27,164 nucleotides of DNA, taken from NCBI GenBank assembly GCA_965230335.1, contig CBDDKS010000004.1:1-27164 (forward strand), read 5' to 3'. Origin of the DNA: CBDDKS01 sp965230335. GTDB taxonomy: Bacteria > Pseudomonadota > Gammaproteobacteria > Enterobacterales > Kangiellaceae. Made by a program: the position numbers and the translations under genes. Shown piece after piece: positions 1-5,875 of the stretch; position 1 is the first letter of the stretch; every line of letters begins with the position of its first letter. The notes under the pieces are model-generated. The model was not told the DNA's origin, did no database searches, and saw only the letters and a list, made by a program, of their open reading frames with translations.

Positions 1-360
1 GTGTGCGACGACTACTGCTTCATGATCTTGAAGCCCCAATAATTCTAATGTCGTTCTCGCCTGCTCTTTCATATGATCCTCTTGGGGGCTTTGATCAGGA
101 TGCCAGGCAAGGCTATAGGAATATACACAGCCCTTTTGCGCTTTTCGGCCAGTAGCTTTAATTCCAGAAGATCTTTTTAAATTATCTGCAGACATTGCAG
201 TATAAGCCATCCACCCCATTGCCTTATCTGCATTATTGGTCGGTAGATTATATGTTTCAGTCCACGCAACGCGCTCGGATGTGTCAGCTCCCTTATCATG
301 GAGATAATAATTTCCCGCACCTTGGAAGCTGTGCCCCCTACTCGCTATACGTGGCACCAT
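1..360 (-). CDS. Relaxase (MobA/VirD2-like, MOBP type), N-terminal part
   Basis: This is the first 120 codons of the conjugative relaxase, which nicks one strand at oriT and stays bound to the DNA during transfer. The ATG at 360 lies three bases after the mobC stop, so the two genes are translated together. The protein opens MVPRIASRGHSFQGAG followed by NYYLHDK, which matches the motif I region of MOBP relaxases; Tyr18 or Tyr19 is the likely nucleophile. It continues with TSERVAW and YSLAWHPDQSP and ends VVVAH, the first residues of the HxD..HxHxH metal motif. The reading frame is open to base 1. The rest of the gene is at the other end of the window (25720-27164), so the two pieces are parts of one gene on a circle. 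The family call is firm; the exact seam is not. Confidence 0.9.
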   Translation of the reverse strand, partial: MVPRIASRGHSFQGAGNYYLHDKGADTSERVAWTETYNLPTNNADKAMGWMAYTAMSADNLKRSSGIKATGRKAQKGCVYSYSLAWHPDQSPQEDHMKEQARTTLELLGLQDHEAVVVAH

Positions 361-363
361 AGC

Positions 364-708
364 TTACAGGGTAGTTAATAAATTATCTAATACTTGCTCT
401 AGCTTAAGCCAGACTCGTTTTTGGTCAGCTGTCGCAGGTGATCCAAAAATATTCAAGTTCTTCGCGATCTGATTTACATTCGTACCGATCTTTTTGAGCT
501 GTTGTACCAACTCAAAATTAGCTGTAATGCCTTGGCTCTTCTTCATGGTAACTTTACCATGAAGAGCCATTTGGCGAATGTATTCAGTCACAGTCATATT
601 GGCACGTTGAGCTTTGGCATGAACGGCTGAAAATTCGGCTTCGGTACACCGTGGTGAGGGAAGCCGTTTATTGAATTTTTCATGGGCGTGTTTACGTGGT
701 CGTGCCAT
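364..708 (-). CDS. mobC: MobC-like relaxosome accessory protein
   Basis: This 114-residue basic protein has a ribbon-helix-helix type N-terminal half (the stretch around AEFSAVHAKAQRANMTVTEY, residues 24-43) and a C-terminal helical part containing IGTNVNQIAKNLN, the hallmark of the MobC/BacterialMobilization family. MobC proteins bind oriT next to the nick site, help melt it and recruit the relaxase. The gene is first in a mob operon: its stop codon lies three bases before the relaxase ATG, and three hairpins proposed as oriT lie directly upstream. A likely upstream promoter element is the A/T-rich TAAATTTTG within bases 726-734 on the minus strand, which is only an approximate -7 box. The start codon and length are normal for the family. 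Confidence 0.88.
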   Translation of the reverse strand: MARPRKHAHEKFNKRLPSPRCTEAEFSAVHAKAQRANMTVTEYIRQMALHGKVTMKKSQGITANFELVQQLKKIGTNVNQIAKNLNIFGSPATADQKRVWLKLEQVLDNLLTTL

Positions 709-734
709 GTGTATTTAAATTTTGTGTCAAAATT

Positions 735-814
735 TATCGGGTCGAATGACCCGATAGGAGGATTAAACGGAGGGTCTTACCCTCCTTTACAAGACGTTTT
801 TGGATTCCAAAAAC
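735..814. other. Candidate origin of transfer (oriT): three tandem hairpins
   Basis: Three perfect inverted repeats lie in a row just upstream of mobC: arms 735-743/748-756 (GGGTC/GACCC core, 4-base loop), 769-775/779-785 (GGAGGGT/ACCCTCC, 3-base loop) and 796-803/807-814 (GTTTTTGG/CCAAAAAC, 3-base loop). Mobilization origins of MOBP plasmids usually sit upstream of mobC and carry such repeats beside the nick site. The structures are directly visible; their role as oriT is inferred from position. Confidence 0.6.
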
Positions 815-1326
815 ATATCTTGCTACTCATCCTATATCGAAGATACGAAAAAAGTTCAATGACCCTTCATGACTTCATAAATATATCCACAGATTGTATT
901 CACTTAATCGCTTACACCATAAAATTGTATGCTAACCAAAAGAAAAGAATGGGGAAATTTTTACTTATAAAAGACCGCCACTTCCACAAAAAACATCTAC
1001 GTAAATATGGGATCACAAAATACGCATACGTGATGGCCATAAACTGGTATTGATACAGTATTGAGCAAGTCTTTCATCGCAAACTGATTGGCTCTGCCAA
1101 CTACACAGATTCATGATTGCGCTTTCAATATTAATTTTCCCAGTTACTTATCACCGCTATTACATATCCCATACTTTATGTAGGCACCATCTGTCCAAAA
1201 AGAGTAAGAAAGGAAGTTATTGGAGCTTCTCCTAAACCGCTATTGTATTGCTTTTACCACCTTCCTCTTTAGCAGTACTTTGCATTCACTTAGCATCGAT
1301 GCCCGTATTTTGAGCAGTATCCATGA
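815..1326. other. Non-coding, apparently decayed region
   Basis: I see no credible gene here. An open frame at 682-1053 (+) runs through the oriT hairpins and part of mobC and has no family-like features. Bases 1080-1326 may be further decayed sequence downstream of the acyl-CoA dehydrogenase remnant, but I could not align them to that family. Confidence 0.5.
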
Positions 1327-1615
1327 CTAATACACATAAATCTCTCGCAGTCGCGTACCTACAGAAACCTCATAGGCACCCTCAGCTATTCCCATCGCTA
1401 TTACAGCAATACTAATTCTACCACCATCAAACATTCTCATTGCTCTATTAGAGTGTCACATACCTAACTCATCTTCCCTGTCACCATCAGTAATCCAATT
1501 TCTTGTTCCATTAATTACATCATAATCCTTTTTCCAACCTCAGAACCCATATCATCAATGGCTTCTATGCCACCATATTCGAGAGACACCATCACTCCCA
1601 CAAAGCCGTGTTCAT
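1327..1615 (-). pseudogene. Acyl-CoA dehydrogenase remnant
   Basis: Read on the minus strand, this stretch gives collapsed but ordered pieces of an acyl-CoA dehydrogenase: DEHGFVGVMVSLEYGG (about 1615-1568), then after a frame change DYDVINGTRNWITDGD (about 1534-1480), then REDELGM, a stop codon, and FDGGRISIAVIAMGIAEGAYE split across 1431-1369. These match the family's GFMGvmVspeYGG, NGTKNWITnG, KEDKLGmR and ldGGRisIAaqalGiAqgAyE blocks. About 95 codons of a normal 380 remain, with internal deletions, one frameshift and stops. It cannot make a working enzyme. It is the footprint of chromosomal catabolic DNA once carried on this plasmid. The assignment rests on recognised motifs, not on a database search. 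Confidence 0.65.
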
Positions 1616-1681
1616 CATTAATTTGTTATTTTCCCTCTGTTAAAAACCCTTATATTTACTGTATTATATAGTCAACCATGA

Positions 1682-1719
1682 TAATAAAACAGGCTCTTCA
1701 TCTTTTGACAAAGAGCCTG
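1682..1719 (-). terminator. Intrinsic terminator of the small peptide gene
   Basis: On the minus strand, CAGGCTCTT (1719-1711) and AAGAGCCTG (1698-1690) form a perfect 9-bp stem with a 12-base loop, followed at once by TTTTATTAT (1689-1681). It lies 62 bases after the stop of the 31-codon gene. Confidence 0.7.
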
Positions 1720-1780
1720 ATCCTACTGGATTAGATGACATTATTGCCACCGTATGACGCTCTATCGACTGCTAAATTGA

Positions 1781-1876
1781 TCAAGCAAATATGGTGGCAA
1801 CCAATGTCAACAAAGCAATTGTAAGCATAATTACTTTGTACCAGAATTCATTTGGAAATTTATTTTTTCCCCTCAT
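1781..1876 (-). CDS. Small single-pass membrane peptide, 31 aa
   Basis: The frame runs from ATG at 1876 to TGA at 1781. The product starts with a basic, polar head (MRGKNKFPNEFWYK) and ends with a hydrophobic helix (VIMLTIALLTLVATIFA), long enough to span a membrane. A strong intrinsic terminator follows at 1719-1682. The gene end also takes part in a 12-base inverted repeat (1743-1754 with 1788-1799, one G.T pair), so the transcript can fold over its own stop codon. There is no Shine-Dalgarno sequence, which is common in Bacteroidota. It could be a small membrane regulator or a type I toxin-like peptide. The layout recalls the tiny hydrophobic peptides often found in Bacteroidota genomes, but I do not recognise a family. 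It sits alone among decayed genes, and its intact frame suggests selection. Confidence 0.5.
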   Translation of the reverse strand: MRGKNKFPNEFWYKVIMLTIALLTLVATIFA

Positions 1877-1958
1877 AATAATTCTGTTTTGTTAACAATA
1901 ATATTCTTATCAAGATAAGGATTAAAAACAAAAATGTCTGTGATGTTTTAATTATGTG

Positions 1959-1983
1959 GTTCAAAAATTGAACTACTTTTTTT
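1959..1983 (+). terminator. Possible intrinsic terminator
   Basis: GTTCAA (1959-1964), three A, TTGAAC (1968-1973), then a T-run at 1977-1983. No plus-strand gene that would use it is visible upstream, so the role is uncertain. Confidence 0.25.
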
Positions 1984-2033
1984 AACGACTTAGAAAATAT
2001 TTTGATCACTTTGACTAACAAAGCACCTATGGA

Positions 2034-2120
2034 TCAGGGCAAAAAATTGTTACTGCTCCTTACGTCATGTGCATCACTAAGATCGATATATGATAGGTAT
2101 AGTAAGTACCGTTTGACTAT
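2034..2120 (-). pseudogene. C-terminal remnant of a second CHC2/Toprim primase
   Basis: The minus-strand translation IVKRYLLYLSYIDLSDAHD matches the end of the intact primase at 2610-3641 (IVNRSELYAPHIDLNDAHR): 10 of 19 residues are identical. The frame then ends SSNNFLP and stops. The residue before it is a stop codon, so only the last 30 codons or so survive. The two copies also share DNA similarity around TGTGCATCA. Either an older plasmid carried two primases, or one arrived by recombination and decayed. Confidence 0.6.
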
Positions 2121-2299
2121 TCATCTTTTTCCATGAAAGAAGCATCTCATTTTGAATCGCACCTAAATTTAAAGTATTTGCCAAACACCAATACATTCGT
2201 CAGTGGCTAATTTGGGCAAGTATATTCATTTTGACACACAATTATTCCATGCTAATCACCATTTGGAAATCTTATAATACTGATGTCAGTATAAATATT

Positions 2300-2328
2300 T
2301 TGATTTCTCCCATCAATCAAGCTATAAT
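2300..2328 (+). promoter_or_regulatory. Sigma70-like promoter of the CCDC90-like gene
   Basis: TTGATT at 2300-2305 and a perfect TATAAT at 2323-2328 are separated by 17 bases. The start codon is at 2335, so the expected transcript would begin at or next to the ATG (leaderless). This is a proteobacterial-type promoter, unlike the TAnnTTTG boxes found elsewhere in the window. Confidence 0.5.
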
Positions 2329-2334
2329 GAATGT

Positions 2335-2601
2335 ATGACTGTTCTTGTTTTAAATACTCACGATGCTGTAAAACGCTTGGTTAAATCTGGCCAAAGCGAA
2401 GAAACCGCAGAAGCTATAGTAGAACTGGTAACAGATGTTCACGAACATGTCGCTACAAAATCAGATTTAATGCTACTTAAATCTGACCTTACTTTACTAA
2501 AATCAGATCTTAAATCTTTAGAAGATCGTCTCACAGTTAAACTTTATACTGTAGGAATGGCGATTGCTGGATTATTGGCCGCATTCAATTACTTTGGCTA
2601 G
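2335..2601 (+). CDS. CCDC90/DUF1640-like coiled-coil protein with C-terminal membrane anchor
   Basis: This 88-residue protein has a helical N-terminal domain (residues 5-40: HDAVKRLVKSGQSEETAEAI), a short coiled coil made of three KSDL heptads (residues 42-62) and a C-terminal hydrophobic segment (VGMAIAGLLAAFNYFG, residues 73-88). The same plan is found in bacterial DUF1640 proteins, relatives of mitochondrial CCDC90/MCUR1, which form trimeric membrane-anchored stalks of unknown bacterial function. The heptads are near-identical at DNA level, which suggests repeat expansion. The gene stands alone on the plus strand, convergent with the primase gene, whose stop lies nine bases away. No Shine-Dalgarno sequence fits before the ATG because the -10 box is only six bases upstream. 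I am fairly sure of the family and do not know the plasmid role. Confidence 0.7.
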   Translation: MTVLVLNTHDAVKRLVKSGQSEETAEAIVELVTDVHEHVATKSDLMLLKSDLTLLKSDLKSLEDRLTVKLYTVGMAIAGLLAAFNYFG

Positions 2602-2609
2602 AGTAATTC

Positions 2610-3641
2610 TCATGGCTCAGGGTTTGTAAATTTTCGTTTTACATCACTATCCCCTGCCCTATGTGCATCATTAAGATCAATATGCGGTGCATACAGTTCA
2701 GATCGATTTACAATTCTTATACCTTCAGGAAAGAAATACCTTTCCTTCAACCTTATCTTTTGATCAGTCACTGGTTCCTGAATAGCAAAAAACCTTTTTG
2801 TGCTATTAATGCCTGATTTGTTGTTATCCAAGAATAGATTAATTGTCGTATATCCATGAGCAAGAATATAGGCGCATGTGCGCTGAAAAGAGCTAAGTGA
2901 GTGCATGATTATACTATCGCTTGCCAATTTAGTGGTTTTAAGCACTTCAAGAAGGCTCAGAGCGTCTAGCATTCCTTCAAACACATTCACCGCCTTATTT
3001 TCTCCAAAGCCCTCCAGAACGCTAATATCGCGCTTAAATGCCGTTTTGAAAACTGGATCATCCCCTGCAGATCGCACCTCAAATCCATCTTTACTTAAAT
3101 TAGCCATCCCAAAGCCCCAAAAGTCGCGCGATTTTTCAAGATTTCGATAGTGGATTTCTTTTAGGTACATATCAGCAATTTTCTTATTGATCCCCCTACC
3201 CTGCAGATATTCATAAATTCTTCTGTTTTGAATGGGTATCGCTTTTAAGAATTGCAATTTTTGAATTTCGCCTTCGGCGAATTTTTCTTGCTGGCCAAAA
3301 GAAAAAGATTGAGAATTCGGTTTGTCAGGCAAAGTGCGTGGTAGTAACGAAGATTGCCCCATCTTTTCACTTAGAAAACGTAAAGCATCTGAAACACTAC
3401 TCCCCTGCCCTCGACTTTCAAGATAGCGAATGGCAAAATCTAGTGTACCGCTTCCATAAGCTTCCCCTAGGTCATAGAATACGTTCTTCCCTATGTGGAT
3501 TGAAAATGAGCTTTCAGTCTCTTCCCTAAATGGTGACATATACCACAGTTCTTGACCGCCCTTAGTTCGGTTAACAACTTTGTGACCTAATCTGGCCATC
3601 AGCTCATCTAGTCGGATCTGTTTTGCTTGATTGGCATTCAT
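2610..3641 (-). CDS. DNA primase, CHC2-like and Toprim domains
   Basis: This 343-residue protein follows the Bacteroidota mobile-element primase plan. Residues 1-80 are a CHC2-type fold without zinc-binding cysteines (LWYMSPFREETESSFSIHI, then VFYDLGEAYGSGTLDF). Residues around 210-300 form a Toprim domain with the EGMLD acidic motif and LFLDNNKSG in place of DxDxxG. The C-terminus contains IDLNDAHRAG. Such enzymes lay primers for lagging-strand or complementary-strand synthesis, for example after conjugative entry. The gene is downstream of parA and the RHH gene, with an ACTGTA-type operator and its own possible -7 box (TGTATTTG, 3653-3646) in the 39-base gap, so it may be co-regulated with partition. 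The ATG lies about five bases from that box, so any transcript from it would have almost no leader. Confidence 0.85.
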   Translation of the reverse strand: MNANQAKQIRLDELMARLGHKVVNRTKGGQELWYMSPFREETESSFSIHIGKNVFYDLGEAYGSGTLDFAIRYLESRGQGSSVSDALRFLSEKMGQSSLLPRTLPDKPNSQSFSFGQQEKFAEGEIQKLQFLKAIPIQNRRIYEYLQGRGINKKIADMYLKEIHYRNLEKSRDFWGFGMANLSKDGFEVRSAGDDPVFKTAFKRDISVLEGFGENKAVNVFEGMLDALSLLEVLKTTKLASDSIIMHSLSSFQRTCAYILAHGYTTINLFLDNNKSGINSTKRFFAIQEPVTDQKIRLKERYFFPEGIRIVNRSELYAPHIDLNDAHRAGDSDVKRKFTNPEP

Positions 3642-3645
3642 GTTA

Positions 3646-3677
3646 CAAATACAACATTTACTGTATATACTGTAAAT
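3646..3677 (-). promoter_or_regulatory. ACTGTA-type operator and primase promoter
   Basis: ATTTAC (3656-3661) and GTAAAT (3672-3677) flank a core with two direct ACTGTA copies. The near-consensus -7 box TGTATTTG (minus strand, 3653-3646) lies right beside it. The same core recurs before parA and before the gene at 6395. Confidence 0.55.
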
Positions 3678-3680
3678 ACA

Positions 3681-3983
3681 TTAATCATCATTATCTATAA
3701 GATCTGCAATGTATTCACCAATTGTCATACCCTTTAAGCTAGACTTGCTCTTGGCCAAACGATGATGATGCGGATCTATATAAATCATTTTGTACTTCCC
3801 GTTTTGTCCAGTTGATTTCTTAGCAACACTCTTAACTGTTTTATTAGAGGTTGATTTAACTTTTTTTCCAACATTCTTCTCAGGAATATCGTCTATCGTT
3901 TTCTCTTGGACTTTGCTTGCTGCTTTTTTGATTTTATCAGGGTTAGTATCAGTGTCAAATATACTTTTACGTTGTTTAGCCAT
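3681..3983 (-). CDS. ParB/ParG-like ribbon-helix-helix partition protein
   Basis: This 100-residue, very basic protein follows parA by two bases. Residues 1-60 are lysine-rich and probably disordered, the kind of tail that stimulates ParA ATPase in ParG/Omega-type partners. Residues 64-100 (KMIYIDPHHHRLAKSKSSLK, then MTIGEYIADLID) read as a beta strand followed by two helices, the ribbon-helix-helix DNA-binding fold. The expected role is to bind the ACTGTA repeats near this operon as centromere and operator, and to couple the plasmid to ParA. It is short for a full ParB and lacks the ParB nuclease-like domain, which fits a type Ib partition system. The family call comes from fold-like pattern and position, not from sequence identity. 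Confidence 0.7.
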   Translation of the reverse strand: MAKQRKSIFDTDTNPDKIKKAASKVQEKTIDDIPEKNVGKKVKSTSNKTVKSVAKKSTGQNGKYKMIYIDPHHHRLAKSKSSLKGMTIGEYIADLIDNDD

Positions 3984-3985
3984 GA

Positions 3986-4660
3986 TTATTTGATTTTAAA
4001 TTTTTTGAGGAATTCTTTAAAAAACGCTTCAAATCTCTCCCTACCCTCTTTGCTTCCTAGGACGGTTTCATAAGTATAAGGCTTAGACAAAGATTTCACA
4101 TCTGACAATGAGGACTTGAACATCGGTAAACCAAGTTTCTCCATAAATATGACAGCTTCATCATTTTCTTTTCTGCGATTTCGCTTGTTCAAAAAACCAA
4201 AATAAGAGAATGAAAACTCTTTTTCTTTCTTGTATTCATCAATTCCTTGTACCAATTTTATAAACTCAATCGAGCTTAACCCTTCCAGATCTCCTGCCAC
4301 TATCGGAATTAATATACCATCACAATACGTGATGGCCGTGGAGAGCTGACTATCATCTTTATCTTCCGTCATTCTCGGCACATCAATAAATATAACATCA
4401 TGAGTATCTCTCTTATGGCGGATTTCATCAAAAAGATATTTAGGCTGTACACGTTCAATCTTATATGGTGGCTCTGCACCATCATAGATATTATTATGCT
4501 CAAATTCTCTGTACTTGTAAGCGCTTTGTTGTGAGTCTGTGTCTAAGACAATAACCTTCTTCTTTTTGGCTATTGCTAAAGCTGAGGCAAGGTGAAGGGT
4601 AATTGAGGTCTTCCCTATTCCCCCTTTTCTGTGAACCACAGATATAATTTTTGCAGGCAT
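3986..4660 (-). CDS. parA: ParA partition ATPase
   Basis: This is a 224-residue ParA/MinD-family ATPase with the deviant Walker A motif KGGIGKTS (residues 12-19), the downstream VIVLDTDSQQSA motif and DVIFIDVPR as the Walker B-type motif. The length and absence of an N-terminal HTH fit a type Ib ParA, whose partner acts as the repressor. It hydrolyses ATP while bound to nucleoid DNA and moves plasmid copies apart. The gene is the first of an operon with the RHH gene and possibly the primase. Two exact TATATTTG -7 boxes (4688-4681 and 4697-4690, minus strand) are flanked by ACTGTA repeats at 4663-4676 and 4709-4721, so binding of the partner should block transcription. Confidence 0.93.
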   Translation of the reverse strand: MPAKIISVVHRKGGIGKTSITLHLASALAIAKKKKVIVLDTDSQQSAYKYREFEHNNIYDGAEPPYKIERVQPKYLFDEIRHKRDTHDVIFIDVPRMTEDKDDSQLSTAITYCDGILIPIVAGDLEGLSSIEFIKLVQGIDEYKKEKEFSFSYFGFLNKRNRRKENDEAVIFMEKLGLPMFKSSLSDVKSLSKPYTYETVLGSKEGRERFEAFFKEFLKKFKIK

Positions 4661-4662
4661 AG

Positions 4663-4848
4663 TATTTACTGTATTTCTTGCAAATATAACAAATATATTA
4701 AATACGTGTTTTACTGTATATCAATTATTTATACTTTCCACATGATTTATAATAAAAAAATCAAATCCTTTAGATATAACGTTTACTGCAATTATTGCTT
4801 TTATATTATTACTTGTTTTTACTGTTTATATTATAAATACAGTATTTA
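4663..4848. promoter_or_regulatory. parA promoter with five ACTGTA-type repeats (operator/centromere candidate)
   Basis: Copies of TTTACTGTAT or close variants lie at 4663-4676, 4709-4721, 4781-4790 (TTTACTGCA), 4816-4829 (TTTACTGTTT) and, inverted, 4835-4848. Two TAnnTTTG boxes for parA lie between the first two. The region is extremely AT-rich. This is the obvious candidate for operator plus centromere. Confidence 0.65.
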
Positions 4849-4882
4849 ATATAAACACAATGTTTAAGCCATAGTCGCGTAA

Positions 4883-4898
4883 TCTCTAGTGATAGAGA
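4883..4898. repeat. Dyad TCTCTA-N4-TAGAGA downstream of the winged-helix gene
   Basis: Perfect 6-bp arms with a GTGA spacer. A related dyad (ATCTCT-N4-AGAGAT) is at 5831-5846 on the other side of the gene at 4932-5636, and the two share TAATCTCTA when compared on opposite strands. It could be a binding site for that gene's product. No T-run follows on either strand, so a terminator is unlikely. Confidence 0.35.
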
Positions 4899-4931
4899 AC
4901 CTATATTCTTCTTTTGGATAGCAATTTTATC

Positions 4932-5636
4932 TTATTTAAGCGGTTTATTTTTCTCTGGAGGTTGAGGATCTTGAGAAATATATCCCATATTCACAGCTAT
5001 TCGTGCTAATGCTTCCATGATTGGGTCTTTTTCTTCCTTATTTAATATATAATTGTAGTTAGTGTCGGCAATTAATTTCACATCGTGGTTTTCTGCCGTT
5101 TTTTGTTCATTTTTAATGGGTTTTCTCTTCTGAAATGTTCTTCTAATCGCTTGTGTATTAAGCGTAATGCGAATTCCAACATAGTAGCCCATACGATCTT
5201 TCTTTCGTGTATAAATGAGGAACCCATGCTCTACTGCATCTTGCAGGTAGTTAAAAACCATACGACGGCTTCGAGACAAATTACGAGCAATCGTGCCTGT
5301 CGTGGTTTCAATGATTCCTCCTTTGCCGTTCCATCCAGCTAGGAGAATTAGCATGAGACGGGTCATAGGCATGGTACGTGGATTGCGCACAAAACATTGC
5401 TTGATAGGCTTTACAAATGATCCATCATCTACTGGAGATATCATCGCTTTTCTACGAGGCTCACCAGGTCTTAGATCGTTTGCATCATAATAGGGTAGAA
5501 GCGCACGAACAAAAGGAGCATTAGATACTTGTGCAAAGCCCCCTGCTCGATCATTACTTTTCATGAATGGTGAAATATTTGGTCGTTTAAGTTTTGGGTA
5601 GGTCATATGTGTATATGCCGTGCCTAAAAAAGACAA
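4932..5636 (-). CDS. Winged-helix DNA-binding plasmid protein, function unknown
   Basis: This roughly 230-residue protein has a central winged-helix-like part (around residues 88-150: MTRLMLILLAGWNGKGGIIE, TTGTIARNLSRSRRMVFNYL and EHGFLIYTRKK), the pattern of replication-associated helix-turn-helix proteins that choose an initiation or copy-control site. The N-terminus is basic and the last 60 residues look flexible. Two starts are possible: TTG at 5636, preceded by AGGA at five bases, or ATG at 5606 (MTYPKLKRP) with no ribosome site. I kept the longer form with reservation. Upstream are a candidate small RNA transcribed divergently and the ACTGTA array. Both flanks carry a TCTCT/AGAGA dyad. 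It may regulate copy number or partition; I do not recognise a named family. Confidence 0.6.
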   Translation of the reverse strand: MSFLGTAYTHMTYPKLKRPNISPFMKSNDRAGGFAQVSNAPFVRALLPYYDANDLRPGEPRRKAMISPVDDGSFVKPIKQCFVRNPRTMPMTRLMLILLAGWNGKGGIIETTTGTIARNLSRSRRMVFNYLQDAVEHGFLIYTRKKDRMGYYVGIRITLNTQAIRRTFQKRKPIKNEQKTAENHDVKLIADTNYNYILNKEEKDPIMEALARIAVNMGYISQDPQPPEKNKPLK

Positions 5637-5666
5637 AGAAATCCTGTGTGCGAATCATAAAATGAC

Positions 5667-5695
5667 TTGCACATTTAAGGGCTTTTGGCTATGCT
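5667..5695 (+). promoter_or_regulatory. Sigma70-like promoter of a candidate small RNA
   Basis: TTGCAC (5667-5672) and TATGCT (5690-5695) with a 17-base spacer, pointing toward a strong terminator 44 bases downstream. Confidence 0.45.
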
Positions 5696-5701
5696 GAATA
5701 T

Positions 5702-5775
5702 GTTGATTTATTCAGGCGCTAGCCTAACACCAATTTTTATAAAGTCGTAGATTGCAGTCTGCGACTTTATTTTTT
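5702..5775 (+). ncRNA. Candidate ~74-nt small RNA with intrinsic terminator
   Basis: A strong plus-strand terminator is formed by 5739-5751 and 5758-5770 (13 bp, one G.T pair, 6-base loop), followed by a run of T at 5770-5775. No plus-strand gene lies upstream: the only neighbour, at 4932-5636, points the other way. A 17-base-spaced -35/-10 pair ends at 5695, so the transcript would begin near 5702. It would contain a small AGGC/GCCT hairpin and the terminator. It may be a copy-control or regulatory RNA. The terminator is well supported; the promoter is less certain in a Bacteroidota host. Confidence 0.5.
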
Positions 5776-5830
5776 CCTTATTCTTTTAGAGTAGGCATCC
5801 TCCTTTTAAGTAGTTAGAACGAATGTCCAT

Positions 5831-5846
5831 ATCTCTGAATAGAGAT
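5831..5846. repeat. Dyad ATCTCT-N4-AGAGAT
   Basis: Perfect 6-bp arms, related to the dyad at 4883-4898 on the far side of the winged-helix gene. It is a possible operator for that protein. Confidence 0.3.
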
Positions 5847-5875
5847 TAGGGCAGGGGTGATTCTATAAGAATCCA

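Noticed and set aside
682..1053. 123-codon plus-strand open frame upstream of the decayed region
   Set aside because: It starts inside mobC on the opposite strand, crosses the three oriT hairpins and shows no family-like pattern.
4631..4849. 72-codon plus-strand frame of Tyr, Cys, Ile and Asn
   Set aside because: It is an artefact of AT-rich ACTGTA repeats in the parA promoter.
4883..4898. Resemblance of the TCTCTA-N4-TAGAGA dyad to a tet operator
   Set aside because: It shares AGTGATAGAGA with tetO but lacks three bases of the centre, and there is no TetR or tet gene in the window.
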